Notes under the pieces: generated by a model
What the model was told of the DNA's origin: nothing
The model's database searches: none
Seen by the model: only the letters and a program-made list of their open reading frames with translations
Source of the DNA: Acidimicrobiaceae bacterium
Lineage (GTDB): Bacteria; Actinomycetota; Acidimicrobiia; Acidimicrobiales; RAAP-2
NCBI GenBank assembly: GCA_003135595.1
Contig: PLCI01000043.1
Location: 1 to 11,186, forward strand
DNA length: 11,186 bases
Direction of reading: 5' to 3'
Part shown: piece after piece, positions 1-6,088 of the stretch
Layout: each line of letters begins with the position of its first letter
Position numbering within the stretch: the stretch's first letter is position 1
Position numbers and translations under genes: made by a program

Positions 1-24
1 AACCCGGGACCTCTTGACCCCCAG
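1..24. repeat. Left attachment core (displaced tRNA-Pro 3' fragment)
   Basis: These 24 bases are identical to 4607-4630 inside the tRNA-Pro gene and correspond to its T arm, variable region, anticodon 3' stem and loop, read on the opposite strand. Identity stops at base 24/25, within the anticodon loop; the rest of the tRNA 5' half is absent, so this is not a functional tRNA. The repeat probably continues to the left of the window. Confidence 0.85.
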
Positions 25-93
25 GCCTCTCCAGGGAGCGTTCATCAGCGCCATGAGCGCCACAACCCTTGCAATTGCTGGGCGTCTAACGAT

Positions 94-106
94 CATGACC
101 GTCATG
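94..106. repeat. 13-bp palindrome between left core and arm site
   Basis: CATGAC and GTCATG form a perfect inverted repeat around a single central C. It lies between the attachment core and the left arm-type repeat, where excisionase or accessory proteins often bind. The role is inference only, and short palindromes also occur by chance. Confidence 0.35.
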
Positions 107-126
107 CGCCCCAAGAGATTGCAGCA

Positions 127-150
127 GAACTGCTATCAAAGCGCTATCAC
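127..150. repeat. Left arm-type integrase site (direct repeat)
   Basis: This block matches 4515-4538 at 22 of 24 positions in the same orientation. It contains two GCTATCA boxes at 132-138 and 143-149, whose starts are 11 bp apart, about one helical turn. It lies about 100 bp inside the left attachment core. Paired short repeats flanking the core are typical arm sites bound by the N-terminal domain of lambda-type integrases; binding by this integrase is inferred from position. Confidence 0.65.
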
Positions 151-318
151 GATCCAAGAGGGTGCCAGGCTTCTTTGGCGTCGCCGAGACGTGTCGCTTG
201 ACGCTCGTCAAGTACGTCGTGGGGAACTCCGGCGTGAATCCTCTTGACTCTCTTTTGACTGCTCGACGTCGAACCTGTCAGTTGCAGATACAACTCTGCC
301 TTCGCGCCTTGACGGTGC

Positions 319-1035
319 CTAGATCGGGACGGGTTCCTGCGACTTGGTTATTCCTTGGATCTGGAGGAGCGAACGCGGTGCGACATTGCCAAATTCGCCA
401 AGCTGCTGTCGCGTGAGGTTGAGTACCTGCACGTTCACGAGGTTCGCATTCACGTCGGTTCCAAAGCCGGCGATCAGTCCCCAGGGTCCCGGGTGCAACG
501 TTGCTTTCATCAGGTCTCTGAAAGCACGGTTCAGCGCGCGCCATGTGTTCGGCACGAAGAGGAACCGGATCGCGTTGACAGGCGCCGTCGCGAGCGCGAG
601 CCGCGTCATGGTGGGTGTGCTGCAGACTTCATAGACGTTGATCGTCGAGTTGTTGTTGCTGAGCGAGATGCCCGCGTACTGGTCCGGGAACAACTTCGGC
701 AGCTCCCCTGCGAGCTTGCCGGTGGCCCCGATCGTCACCGGATTCGGAGCTCCACCGGGGTCCGGCTGGAAGTGCGGCGCCCTCGGACCGAACTCCGGAA
801 GCGTCACGGCGCTCGCGGCGCTCGCGGCCGCGCCGCGACACCGGGGCACGGTCGTCGACGGGACGATGTGCGGCCCGTACGTGCCGAGAAGGCGCTGCGG
901 TGGTGGGCTGGTGGCCGGGAACAGCGTCAGCGGCAGCGCGACCGCGAGCACCACGATCGAGGCGAGCGCGACTGCGAGCCACGCGAAGCGCCGACGTCGG
1001 CGAAGACGCCTTGCTTCTTCGATGAGCACCTGCAC
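319..1035 (-). CDS. Membrane-anchored protein of unknown function (element cargo)
   Basis: With the GTG at 1035 the product is 238 aa. A short cytoplasmic start rich in arginine (EEARRLRRRRR) is followed by one hydrophobic segment (about residues 17-39), a proline-rich linker and an extracellular domain of about 190 residues. The Arg-rich 'LIEEARR' start followed by a single anchor is common in uncharacterised actinobacterial proteins. The C-terminal half (YAGISL...STINVYEV, later GFGTDVNANLVNVQVLNL) looks weakly like the beta/alpha prodomain of alpha-lytic-type proteases, but no protease domain follows. The start is uncertain: GTG 1035 has no clear ribosome-binding site, while an in-frame TTG at 1149 has a perfect GGAGG seven bases upstream but would overlap the divergent GntR gene by 27 bp. 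I chose the non-overlapping start. The adjacent GntR may regulate this gene. Confidence 0.55.
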   Translation of the reverse strand: MQVLIEEARRLRRRRRFAWLAVALASIVVLAVALPLTLFPATSPPPQRLLGTYGPHIVPSTTVPRCRGAAASAASAVTLPEFGPRAPHFQPDPGGAPNPVTIGATGKLAGELPKLFPDQYAGISLSNNNSTINVYEVCSTPTMTRLALATAPVNAIRFLFVPNTWRALNRAFRDLMKATLHPGPWGLIAGFGTDVNANLVNVQVLNLTRQQLGEFGNVAPRSLLQIQGITKSQEPVPI

Positions 1036-1122
1036 GTCCGCAGGTAGCGCGGTCGCCGGCGTTGGCGACTCAACGGTTTGGTCGAGGGTCGTAGATTTGA
1101 TGGTGCTAGCGTAATCATCACT

Positions 1123-1470
1123 ATGGAGATCGTCAAGCTCGCACCCCAACCCAATTCCTCCCTCTACGAGCAGGTGGCCGCCGAGATCCGCCGAGCCATC
1201 GCCGACGGGGAAGCGAAGCCCGGCGAGCGGCTGCCGCTGGCCAAGGATCTCGCCACAGTGCTTGGGGTCAACACGAACACGGTCTTGCGCGCGCTCCACG
1301 TGCTGCGTGACGAGGGACTGCTCGAGTTCCGCCGTGGCCGTGGCATCACTGTCGCCGGTACCCTCGAGCGCGGCTCGGTGCTGGCGAAGGTGCACGAGCT
1401 GGTCGAGCTCGCTCGCAAGCACGGCTATGGGACCGACGAGATCGTCGCGCTCATCGAGAGGGCATCGTGA
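1123..1470 (+). CDS. GntR-family transcriptional regulator, YtrA type
   Basis: The product is 115 aa. Residues about 10-75 form a GntR winged helix-turn-helix (SLYEQVAAEIRRAIADGE, KPGERLP, LGVNTNTVLRALHVLRDEGLL, RRGRGITV). Only about 40 residues follow, predicted as two helices; this short tail is the hallmark of the YtrA subfamily, which dimerises through it and usually lacks a large ligand-binding domain. The ATG at 1123 fits the family's usual N-terminus; no Shine-Dalgarno is visible, so translation may be leaderless. YtrA-type genes usually sit first in an operon with ABC-transporter or membrane genes. Here the stop overlaps a GTG whose frame closes after 10 residues (1467-1499), so the expected partner is missing. 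The divergent gene at 319-1035 and the gene itself are the likeliest targets. Confidence 0.88.
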   Translation: MEIVKLAPQPNSSLYEQVAAEIRRAIADGEAKPGERLPLAKDLATVLGVNTNTVLRALHVLRDEGLLEFRRGRGITVAGTLERGSVLAKVHELVELARKHGYGTDEIVALIERAS

Positions 1471-1499
1471 GCGACACTCCTTCTTCTCGAACAATGTAA
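1467..1499 (+). pseudogene. Possible remnant of a gene translationally coupled to GntR
   Basis: A GTG overlaps the GntR stop codon in the GTGA arrangement common in actinobacterial operons, but the frame closes after 10 residues at a TAA. Since YtrA-type regulators are normally followed by a co-transcribed transporter or membrane gene, this may be the scar of a lost partner. It could equally be chance. Confidence 0.15.
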
Positions 1500-1506
1500 A
1501 GAAAGG

Positions 1507-1629
1507 ATGACAAAGACCCTTCCTGCTCGGCCAGAGTCCCCGCAGCGCCACCATCGCCACAGCACCTCAATCGTTGCGAATCTGACGCTGTTGATCACTC
1601 CTGGCGCTAGTGGTGCTCGTGAAGGGTGA
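1507..1629 (+). CDS. Possible 40-aa small ORF after GntR
   Basis: An ATG shortly after an AAAGAAAGG stretch opens a 40-codon frame that ends in TGA. The product has a basic/histidine-rich start and a modestly hydrophobic middle (STSIVANLTLLITPG). The spacing to the purine-rich stretch is short and I recognise no family. It may be a real small protein, a remnant of the missing GntR partner, or random. Confidence 0.18.
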   Translation: MTKTLPARPESPQRHHRHSTSIVANLTLLITPGASGAREG

Positions 1630-1721
1630 ACTTCTTCACGAGGTGACGTAGCCATCGAATCTGCCCCTACGTTCAGCCCTTCGCTAGTGGGGACTGGCTT
1701 TCGCTAAGGAGGGCAGTGGCA
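1630..1721 (+). promoter_or_regulatory. Leader region of the integrase gene
   Basis: A hairpin-capable repeat (GTGAAG 1619-1624 and CTTCAC 1636-1641, loop 11) sits at the start of this gap. A weak promoter can be drawn (GTGACG 1643-1648 and TACGTT 1668-1673, 19-bp spacing). The ribosome-binding site AAGGAGGG at 1706-1713 is strong and decides the integrase start at 1722. The promoter assignment is tentative. Confidence 0.25.
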
Positions 1722-2978
1722 ATGCAGAGCGTCGTGCGGCGCATGAGGATCGATCGGACTTGGTCGCCGCCCCCGAAGGGGGCGGCGGCGACCGTTGTGC
1801 TCGTCGAACGACCAGACCGCCATCGAGACGCACCCAGGAGACGTCCACAGACCCGCTCGCGCGGCGAGGGGTCCATCCAGCGCGTCGAGGGACGCGAGGG
1901 CTACAGGGCGCAACTGACGCTCCCGGACGGTCGACGGCCAGTGAAACAGTTCAAGACCAAGCAACAAGCCGCTGACTGGCTCTCCTCGCAGCGAGCGCTG
2001 GCCGACGCTGGCAAGCTCGTCGCCCCGAGCTCGTTGCGCTTGTGCGACTGGATGGATGAGTGGCTCGCGAATCGCCACCGAGCGCCCAACACTGTCGCAC
2101 TGGAGCTCAGCCACTGGCGCACCCACTTCGGCCCGATACGCGAGGTCCGACTCGAACGCCTCACGGTCCAAACGTGCCGCAGGTGGCTCGAGGGACTGGA
2201 CCAGCGGCTCAAGGCGGCTCGTCCTCCGCTTGGCCAGCCACACACACTTCGCCACTGCTACAACCTGCTGCGAACCGCTTTGAGCGCTGCGGTCGAGCAC
2301 CGGCTCATCGCGTCCAACCCGATGGCGAGCCTCCCGCGCCCGAAGGTCCCCAAGCCGCAGCCCAAGTTCCTGACCGAAGACGAGGTCAGGCGACTGCTTG
2401 CGGCGGTCAACGCGACCGGAGACCCACGATCGATCGCGGTGCACCTGATGCTCCGACTCGGGCTCCGTCGCGGCGAGGCGCTCGGGCTCGTCTGGGGCGA
2501 CATCGACTTCGAGACGGGGGCGATCTCGGTCACCCATCAACTGCAGCGATTGCCTGACATGGAGAACCCTTCGACCTCGCGTCTCGCCAGAGTGCCACCC
2601 AAGACCGAGTCGTCGCTTCGGACGCTCGTAGCTGACTCGCACCTCCTGGCGTTCCTCGAGTACGTGAGAGCAACTTCACTCGATCCAGCGGGACCTCAGG
2701 ACCTCCTCGTCAGCCTTCACGGGGGAGTGCCAGTCGATCCCGACGCCATGACCAGCTGGTTGCGCGAGCTCGGTAAGTCAATCGGTGTCGTCTGCACGCC
2801 ACACCGCCTACGGCACACGTCGGCCACGATGATGCTCAACCACGACGTCGCGATCACGACGGTCGGCGCTGTCCTCGGCCACACCGACATCCGCACGACA
2901 AGCGTCTACGCGAGAGTCCTCGACGACACAAAATCCGGCGCGATCGAAGTTCTTGGAGACGTTCTGGGGGAGATCTGA
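1722..2978 (+). CDS. int: Tyrosine recombinase / site-specific integrase
   Basis: The product is 418 aa and catalyses integration and excision of the element at tRNA-Pro. Numbering from ATG 1722: residues about 48-100 form the AP2-like arm-DNA-binding domain (RGEGSIQRVEG...YRAQLTLPDGRR, QAADWLSSQ); about 105-205 form the SAM-like core-binding domain; about 215-418 form the catalytic domain. All active-site residues are present: Arg249 (GLRRGEALGL), Lys294 (PPKTESS), His361 and Arg364 (PHRLRH), His387 (LGHTD) and the nucleophile Tyr396 (SVYARV). ATG 1722 is preferred over GTG 1716 because GGAGG at 1708-1712 stands 9 nt before it but only 3 nt before the GTG. The first 45 residues are not conserved-looking and contain a strong hairpin at DNA level, so a start at GTG 1797 is also possible. 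Unusually, the gene lies in the middle of the element, not next to an att site. Confidence 0.95.
   Translation: MQSVVRRMRIDRTWSPPPKGAAATVVLVERPDRHRDAPRRRPQTRSRGEGSIQRVEGREGYRAQLTLPDGRRPVKQFKTKQQAADWLSSQRALADAGKLVAPSSLRLCDWMDEWLANRHRAPNTVALELSHWRTHFGPIREVRLERLTVQTCRRWLEGLDQRLKAARPPLGQPHTLRHCYNLLRTALSAAVEHRLIASNPMASLPRPKVPKPQPKFLTEDEVRRLLAAVNATGDPRSIAVHLMLRLGLRRGEALGLVWGDIDFETGAISVTHQLQRLPDMENPSTSRLARVPPKTESSLRTLVADSHLLAFLEYVRATSLDPAGPQDLLVSLHGGVPVDPDAMTSWLRELGKSIGVVCTPHRLRHTSATMMLNHDVAITTVGAVLGHTDIRTTSVYARVLDDTKSGAIEVLGDVLGEI
1763..1789. repeat. Strong 12-bp hairpin in the 5' part of int
   Basis: Left arm 1763-1774 (GTCGCCGCCCCC) and right arm 1778-1789 pair over 12 bp, with one G-T wobble, around a GAA triloop. 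In mRNA this would be a very stable stem starting about 40 nt after the ATG. No T-tract follows, so it is not a standard intrinsic terminator. It could damp translation or transcription of the integrase, or mark that the true start is downstream. Confidence 0.6.
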
Positions 2979-3052
2979 GTACTCTCGCGCTTGGAGGTAC
3001 CCCCGGATGCACCTGTGGGAAACTGCGTACAGCTGGCGAACGGATAGGACCG

Positions 3053-3706
3053 ATGCCCGAGAAGCGACGTCGTGGGTTCAGGACGGCCACCACGGTTGGC
3101 GCGCTGATCGTTGTCGCCGGAGTAATCGCAGTCAGCGCGAACTTGGTCGCGGCCACAAACGCCCCCACCTTCTCTAAGGCTCAGGCGATTGCCAACTGCT
3201 CAAGTCCAGCAAACGACCCTGGGATCTTCCAAGGTCGACCCGCCGGCGTGGACGTCGTTGGCAACGCGGCAGCGGTTGCATACGTGTCTGGCGACAAGGT
3301 TGCGTTGTGCGGAACAGGGATAGGTTCAACTGGACTGAGTTTCGTTGAGACGACGTCCAGTCGTGGACCCGAGCTCCAGGTCATGTTTCTTACGAACGAC
3401 GACTGGAATGACTACTGGTCCCTCATTCACACCGGTTCCGCGGTTGCCCGAATCCAGGTGGCTACAGCTTGGGGACCCGCACGAAGCAGGTATCTGGGCC
3501 ACGGGGCCTGGCTCGTGAACGCTCCGTTTCGAGTCCCCGCCTCGATTGTGAATCCAACCCCGGCCAATGGTTCGTTGTGGGCTGGGCAGGTTCTCGGCTT
3601 CAGCAAAGCGGGACTGCTCGTGGCGAGCGTGCCCATGCGATTCTGTGTGCATCAAGATTTTACGAACCTCAATCATTGCCAAGTGATCGGATCAACTCGC
3701 CCGTAG
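3053..3706 (+). CDS. Exported or membrane-anchored protein, unknown function
   Basis: The product is 217 aa. A basic start (MPEKRRRGFR) precedes one hydrophobic segment (about residues 12-35), which acts as a signal peptide or anchor. The remaining 180 residues look like a soluble extracellular domain rich in beta-forming, Gly/Ser/Val sequence. Four cysteines (about 49, 86, 198 and 209) could form two disulfides, which fits an exported protein. I recognise no catalytic motif or family. The gene starts 74 bp after the integrase stop on the same strand, with only a weak purine stretch (GGATAGGAC) upstream of the ATG, so it might be expressed with the integrase or from its own promoter. Base composition appears lower in GC than the flanking chromosome, in keeping with horizontally acquired cargo. 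Confidence 0.72.
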   Translation: MPEKRRRGFRTATTVGALIVVAGVIAVSANLVAATNAPTFSKAQAIANCSSPANDPGIFQGRPAGVDVVGNAAAVAYVSGDKVALCGTGIGSTGLSFVETTSSRGPELQVMFLTNDDWNDYWSLIHTGSAVARIQVATAWGPARSRYLGHGAWLVNAPFRVPASIVNPTPANGSLWAGQVLGFSKAGLLVASVPMRFCVHQDFTNLNHCQVIGSTRP

Positions 3707-3860
3707 CTCACCTTGTTTCGAGTCAATCGAACACGCCGAAGCAGCTGCGCAGTCCAAGGTCTCTTCGCCGATCAGTTGGGCATGATCGACGAAACTGTCC
3801 TCAACCGCCGGGTGTGCGCACGGTCGCATGGAGCGCCGACAAGCGAATTTCATCATCGAC

Positions 3861-3866
3861 TAGACT
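3861..3866 (+). promoter_or_regulatory. Possible -10 box upstream of the 3893 gene
   Basis: TAGACT stands about 27 bases before the ATG at 3893 and would give a short leader that includes the clear GGAGG ribosome-binding site at 3882-3886. No good -35 is seen, which is common in actinobacteria. Confidence 0.3.
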
Positions 3867-3892
3867 CGGCGGACAGGCTGCGGAGGTGAGAC

Positions 3893-4372
3893 ATGAGGGA
3901 TATTCGAGCAATTCGTTTGCTCCTAGTCTCGGCAGTCCTCGCATTCGGCATGCTTGTTGTGGTCGAATCCCTGAGCACACCGACGACAGGATCCGTCGCC
4001 GGTGTCTTAGAGACATCCGCCTTCCAGGGAAGCTTTCCGTTCCCTGGTGTCGTCACCCTGTCTCGGTTGGATACCAGTCACTCCATGTCGTTGCCGTTTG
4101 GACCTCACAAGAGCATCGTCTACCCACGCGCGTCCGGAACGTGGATCCCAACGGGGGCAGACGCAACGATGGTCACCTTTTCCTCGATCGAGGTGGCAAG
4201 CCTTCGGACGTATCTAACTGGAAGCAACGGGCAATTCTCGATTTCAGTCGCCCCGGGCACCTGGTATGCGACAGGTGGTGGCACCAAGTCCAGACAGGGC
4301 TGCCACGGCGGTCCTGTCGTTGTGCATCCTGGAAAACAAGCGAGCCTCCAAGTCCTTTGCTTCCAGCGATAG
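3893..4372 (+). CDS. Secreted or anchored beta-sandwich-like protein, unknown function
   Basis: The product is 159 aa. The start is well supported: GGAGG lies 6 nt before the ATG. One hydrophobic segment (about residues 8-26) acts as a signal peptide or anchor and is followed by a Ser/Thr/Pro-rich stretch. The domain that follows has a pattern seen in carboxypeptidase-regulatory or transthyretin-like folds: GSVAGVLE near residue 33, GQFSISVAPGTWYATGGG near 113-130, then VVVHPGKQASLQVLC at the end. Two cysteines (137 and 156) could pair. These similarities are by eye and only suggest a small extracytoplasmic beta-sandwich. It is the last cargo gene before the right end of the element, and no enzymatic motif is visible. 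Confidence 0.72.
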   Translation: MRDIRAIRLLLVSAVLAFGMLVVVESLSTPTTGSVAGVLETSAFQGSFPFPGVVTLSRLDTSHSMSLPFGPHKSIVYPRASGTWIPTGADATMVTFSSIEVASLRTYLTGSNGQFSISVAPGTWYATGGGTKSRQGCHGGPVVVHPGKQASLQVLCFQR

Positions 4373-4514
4373 AGCCCTTCGAATCTGCGGTAGGTATCGA
4401 GGTCGCGTAGTTAGGGTCTTTGCAACTCCTCGTGCGTTGGCCCGATGTCTCCGAACAGCGGGCTGCGAGCATCACCGGACGAGAGCACCAAGAGCACCTC
4501 TGCGTGTCCGCTGC

Positions 4515-4538
4515 GAACTGCTATCAAACTGCTATCAC
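4515..4538. repeat. Right arm-type integrase site (direct repeat)
   Basis: This block matches the left arm block at 127-150 in 22 of 24 positions and has the same orientation. GCTATCA boxes start at 4520 and 4531, 11 bp apart. It lies about 50 bp inside the tRNA 3' end. In the circular form of the element the two arm blocks would flank the core, the arrangement of a lambda-type attP. Confidence 0.65.
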
Positions 4539-4585
4539 GGCCCTCAGGGGAGTGGCCAGGAATGGCCCGAATCCCTTGTAATCAT

Positions 4586-4663
4586 TGGTCGGGCTGCCGG
4601 GATTTGAACCCGGGACCTCTTGACCCCCAGTCAAGCGCGCTAACCAAGCTGCGCCACAGCCCG
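4586..4663 (-). tRNA. tRNA-Pro (anticodon GGG), integration target
   Basis: Read on the minus strand this is a complete tRNA with encoded CCA. The acceptor stem CGGGCTG pairs fully with CAGCCCG (4657-4663 and 4590-4596), the discriminator is A, the D arm has GCGC stems, and the anticodon stem CTTGA/TCAAG encloses loop CTGGGGG, giving anticodon GGG. The T arm has the GGTTCAAATCC core. The C1-G72 pair and A73 fit bacterial proline tRNA identity. The part from the anticodon loop to the 3' end is duplicated at the left edge of the window, so the 3' half present here was supplied by the integrated element and keeps the gene intact. Confidence 0.96.
4607..4630. repeat. Right attachment core within tRNA-Pro
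   Basis: This is the exact 24-bp match to bases 1-24. It starts at the first position of the anticodon loop (C32) and runs through the T arm; the left copy is cut by the window, so the repeat may extend to the tRNA 3' end at 4586. The position suggests strand exchange near the anticodon stem-loop, one of the standard crossover sites for tRNA-targeting tyrosine recombinases. Confidence 0.85.
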
Positions 4664-4673
4664 CGAATCGGCG

Positions 4674-4679
4674 AGCCTA
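4674..4679 (-). promoter_or_regulatory. Possible -10 box of tRNA-Pro
   Basis: TAGGCT on the minus strand lies 10 bases before the mature tRNA 5' end, giving a leader of a few bases. No convincing -35 at 17 bp is visible. It sits in the short gap (4664-4752) between the GT87 stop and the tRNA. Confidence 0.3.
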
Positions 4680-4752
4680 CCCGCTCGCACACCGCACTTC
4701 GGACTCGCAACTGCAGATGTTGCGCCGCCCAGCGAGGCTCGTGCCCCAGCAA

Positions 4753-6081
4753 CTATGCGGAAGCGGCAGCACGAGGAGCCGTGCGAGTAGAGGTTGCTCG
4801 GTCCTCTCGCCGACGACTGGTGAGCATCGCGGCCACGCCGAGCATGAACAGAGCTGAGACCCAGAAAAATGAATTGCCGAGAACGAGTTGCCACCCGTGC
4901 TCGGTGAGCTCGCCACCACCCGGCACGATCCAGATGGGGGCGATCCAAAAGATTGCGATTGCTGCGGCCGCCCACAGCCTCCCCCTGACGGGTCGGTCGG
5001 GCGCGAAGGCGAGCCACAGCGCAACCGGTATCGCCCAGACGAAGTGATGCGCCCACGAGATAGGCGACACGAGGAGCCCCGTTGTCGCGCAGACGAGCAC
5101 GCCGAGGAAATTGGACGACGAGTGCCATGCCCACCGGGCAAGCGCGAGTCCTCCCACCAGCACGGCGGCGCTCACCACGACCACGACGCTCTGGGGTACG
5201 ACGTGGTGTGCCAGTCGGTCCGTCACGCCACGGAGGCTCTGGTTGCTGATGTAGAACACCCCACCGATGCGCCTGGCGTCGTCCGCGTACTTGGTCCAGT
5301 ACGACCACGTGACTGACGGGTCAAGTGCCCCGGCGAGGAGCGTGCAGCCGACGAAGGTCGACAGCGACACCCACCCTGCCCTCACCTGGCGCGTGAGGAA
5401 CAGGTACGGGACGAACACGAGCGGAACCAGCTTCACGGCCGCGATGACACCCACGAGGACGCCTCGCGGGAGCGTCCGACCCGCAACCCGCAACGTGCAG
5501 GTGAGGTCGGCGAGGGCAAGCGCGATGAGCACGAGGTTCACCTGGCCAAAGGCCATGGTGAGCAGCACCGGCTCGAACCGATACGCCGGCGCCATGAGCA
5601 CGAGGGACCACACGAGGATCTCGCGTCGGGGGAGACCGGGGCGCACGGCGCGCAGCGACAGGGCGAGGATCGCGAAGAGCGAACCGACACTGAGGAGGAT
5701 CCAGAGGAGCTGGGACCACTGGAACGGGAGCAGGACGAGTGGGCCGAACGCGAGCGCGGCGAACGGGGGATAGGTGAACAAGAGGTGTGGCGGCGTTCGC
5801 AGCGTCGCGAGATAGAGGCGACCGTCGGCGAGATGGTGCGCGCCCATCAGGTAGACGGCGAAGTCGAGCAGCCTGTGGTGCCATGTGGAGAACCAGGCCT
5901 TGGCGAGCACGTAGCCAGCGGACCCGGCGCCGATGACGAGGAGCACGGGCTGCAGGCGCTGCGGCAAGCTGCCGACTGAACCCGACCGCGCGTTCGCGCT
6001 GGGTGCCGCCGTCGCCGAGGGCCCGCCGGATCGACCATCGAGCGTGCGCGCCGCAGTGGAACGCGGGGCGTCGGCGCTCAC
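4753..6081 (-). CDS. Glycosyltransferase family 87 (DUF2029) membrane mannosyltransferase-like protein
   Basis: The product is 442 aa and polytopic. GT87 enzymes are GT-C fold transferases that use polyprenyl-phosphate sugars and act on the outer face of the membrane; PimE, an alpha-1,2-mannosyltransferase in phosphatidylinositol mannoside synthesis, is the known mycobacterial member. Family landmarks seen: DFAVYLMGAHHLADGRLY (about 73-90, with the acidic residue in the first extracellular loop), FTYPPFAAL (102-110), GQVNLVLIALALADL (179-193), GVIAAVKLVPLVFVPYLFL, SNQSLRGVTDRL (279-290) and SPISWAHHF (339-347). GTG 6081 was chosen because upstream sequence is not membrane-like and a TACACT box lies 7 nt before it, suggesting a leaderless transcript. 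It follows the PIG-V-like gene by 52 bp on the same strand. Acceptor and sugar cannot be read from sequence. Confidence 0.88.
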   Translation of the reverse strand: MSADAPRSTAARTLDGRSGGPSATAAPSANARSGSVGSLPQRLQPVLLVIGAGSAGYVLAKAWFSTWHHRLLDFAVYLMGAHHLADGRLYLATLRTPPHLLFTYPPFAALAFGPLVLLPFQWSQLLWILLSVGSLFAILALSLRAVRPGLPRREILVWSLVLMAPAYRFEPVLLTMAFGQVNLVLIALALADLTCTLRVAGRTLPRGVLVGVIAAVKLVPLVFVPYLFLTRQVRAGWVSLSTFVGCTLLAGALDPSVTWSYWTKYADDARRIGGVFYISNQSLRGVTDRLAHHVVPQSVVVVVSAAVLVGGLALARWAWHSSSNFLGVLVCATTGLLVSPISWAHHFVWAIPVALWLAFAPDRPVRGRLWAAAAIAIFWIAPIWIVPGGGELTEHGWQLVLGNSFFWVSALFMLGVAAMLTSRRREDRATSTRTAPRAAASA

Positions 6082-6088
6082 CAAGTCG

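Larger units (their letters stand above)
25..318. other. Non-coding left end of the element
   Basis: No convincing gene lies here; the open frames lack a ribosome-binding site and recognisable protein sequence. The stretch holds a 13-bp palindrome (94-106), the left arm-type repeat (127-150), two TTGACT hexamers 11 bp apart (244-249 and 255-260) and a 10-bp palindrome TCGACGTCGA (263-272). It is best read as the integrase/accessory-factor binding region next to the attachment core. Confidence 0.5.
1..4630. mobile_element. Integrative element in tRNA-Pro(GGG), about 4.6 kb
   Basis: The element is bounded by an exact 24-bp direct repeat (1-24 and 4607-4630); the right copy lies inside an intact tRNA-Pro and the left copy is a displaced piece of that tRNA cut by the window edge. 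Between the repeats are a complete tyrosine recombinase (1722-2978), paired arm-type repeats near both ends, a GntR regulator and three putative membrane or secreted proteins. This is the classic layout of a tRNA-targeting integrative element: the integrated DNA supplies the tRNA 3' half at one end and leaves a duplicate at the other. No relaxase, FtsK/TraB, replication initiator, excisionase or phage structural gene is seen. It is therefore either a minimal, possibly helper-dependent island or a remnant of a larger one. The true left limit probably lies up to about 21 bases before base 1, where the rest of the tRNA 3' end would be. Confidence 0.85.

Noticed and set aside
1..24. A second complete tRNA-Pro at the left edge
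   Set aside because: The match stops in the anticodon loop and the 5' half is absent, so it is only a displaced 3' fragment.
355..1047. 230-aa open frame on the plus strand
   Set aside because: It is rich in Arg/His/Glu with no hydrophobic core, and opposes the minus-strand frame that has a proper membrane anchor and domain-like sequence.
1704..2642. 312-aa open frame on the minus strand
   Set aside because: It is antisense to the integrase, whose domains and catalytic residues are unambiguous.
3469..4410. 313-aa plus-strand frame spanning the 3706-3893 gap
   Set aside because: It runs out of frame across two better-supported genes that have signal segments and, for one, a strong ribosome-binding site.
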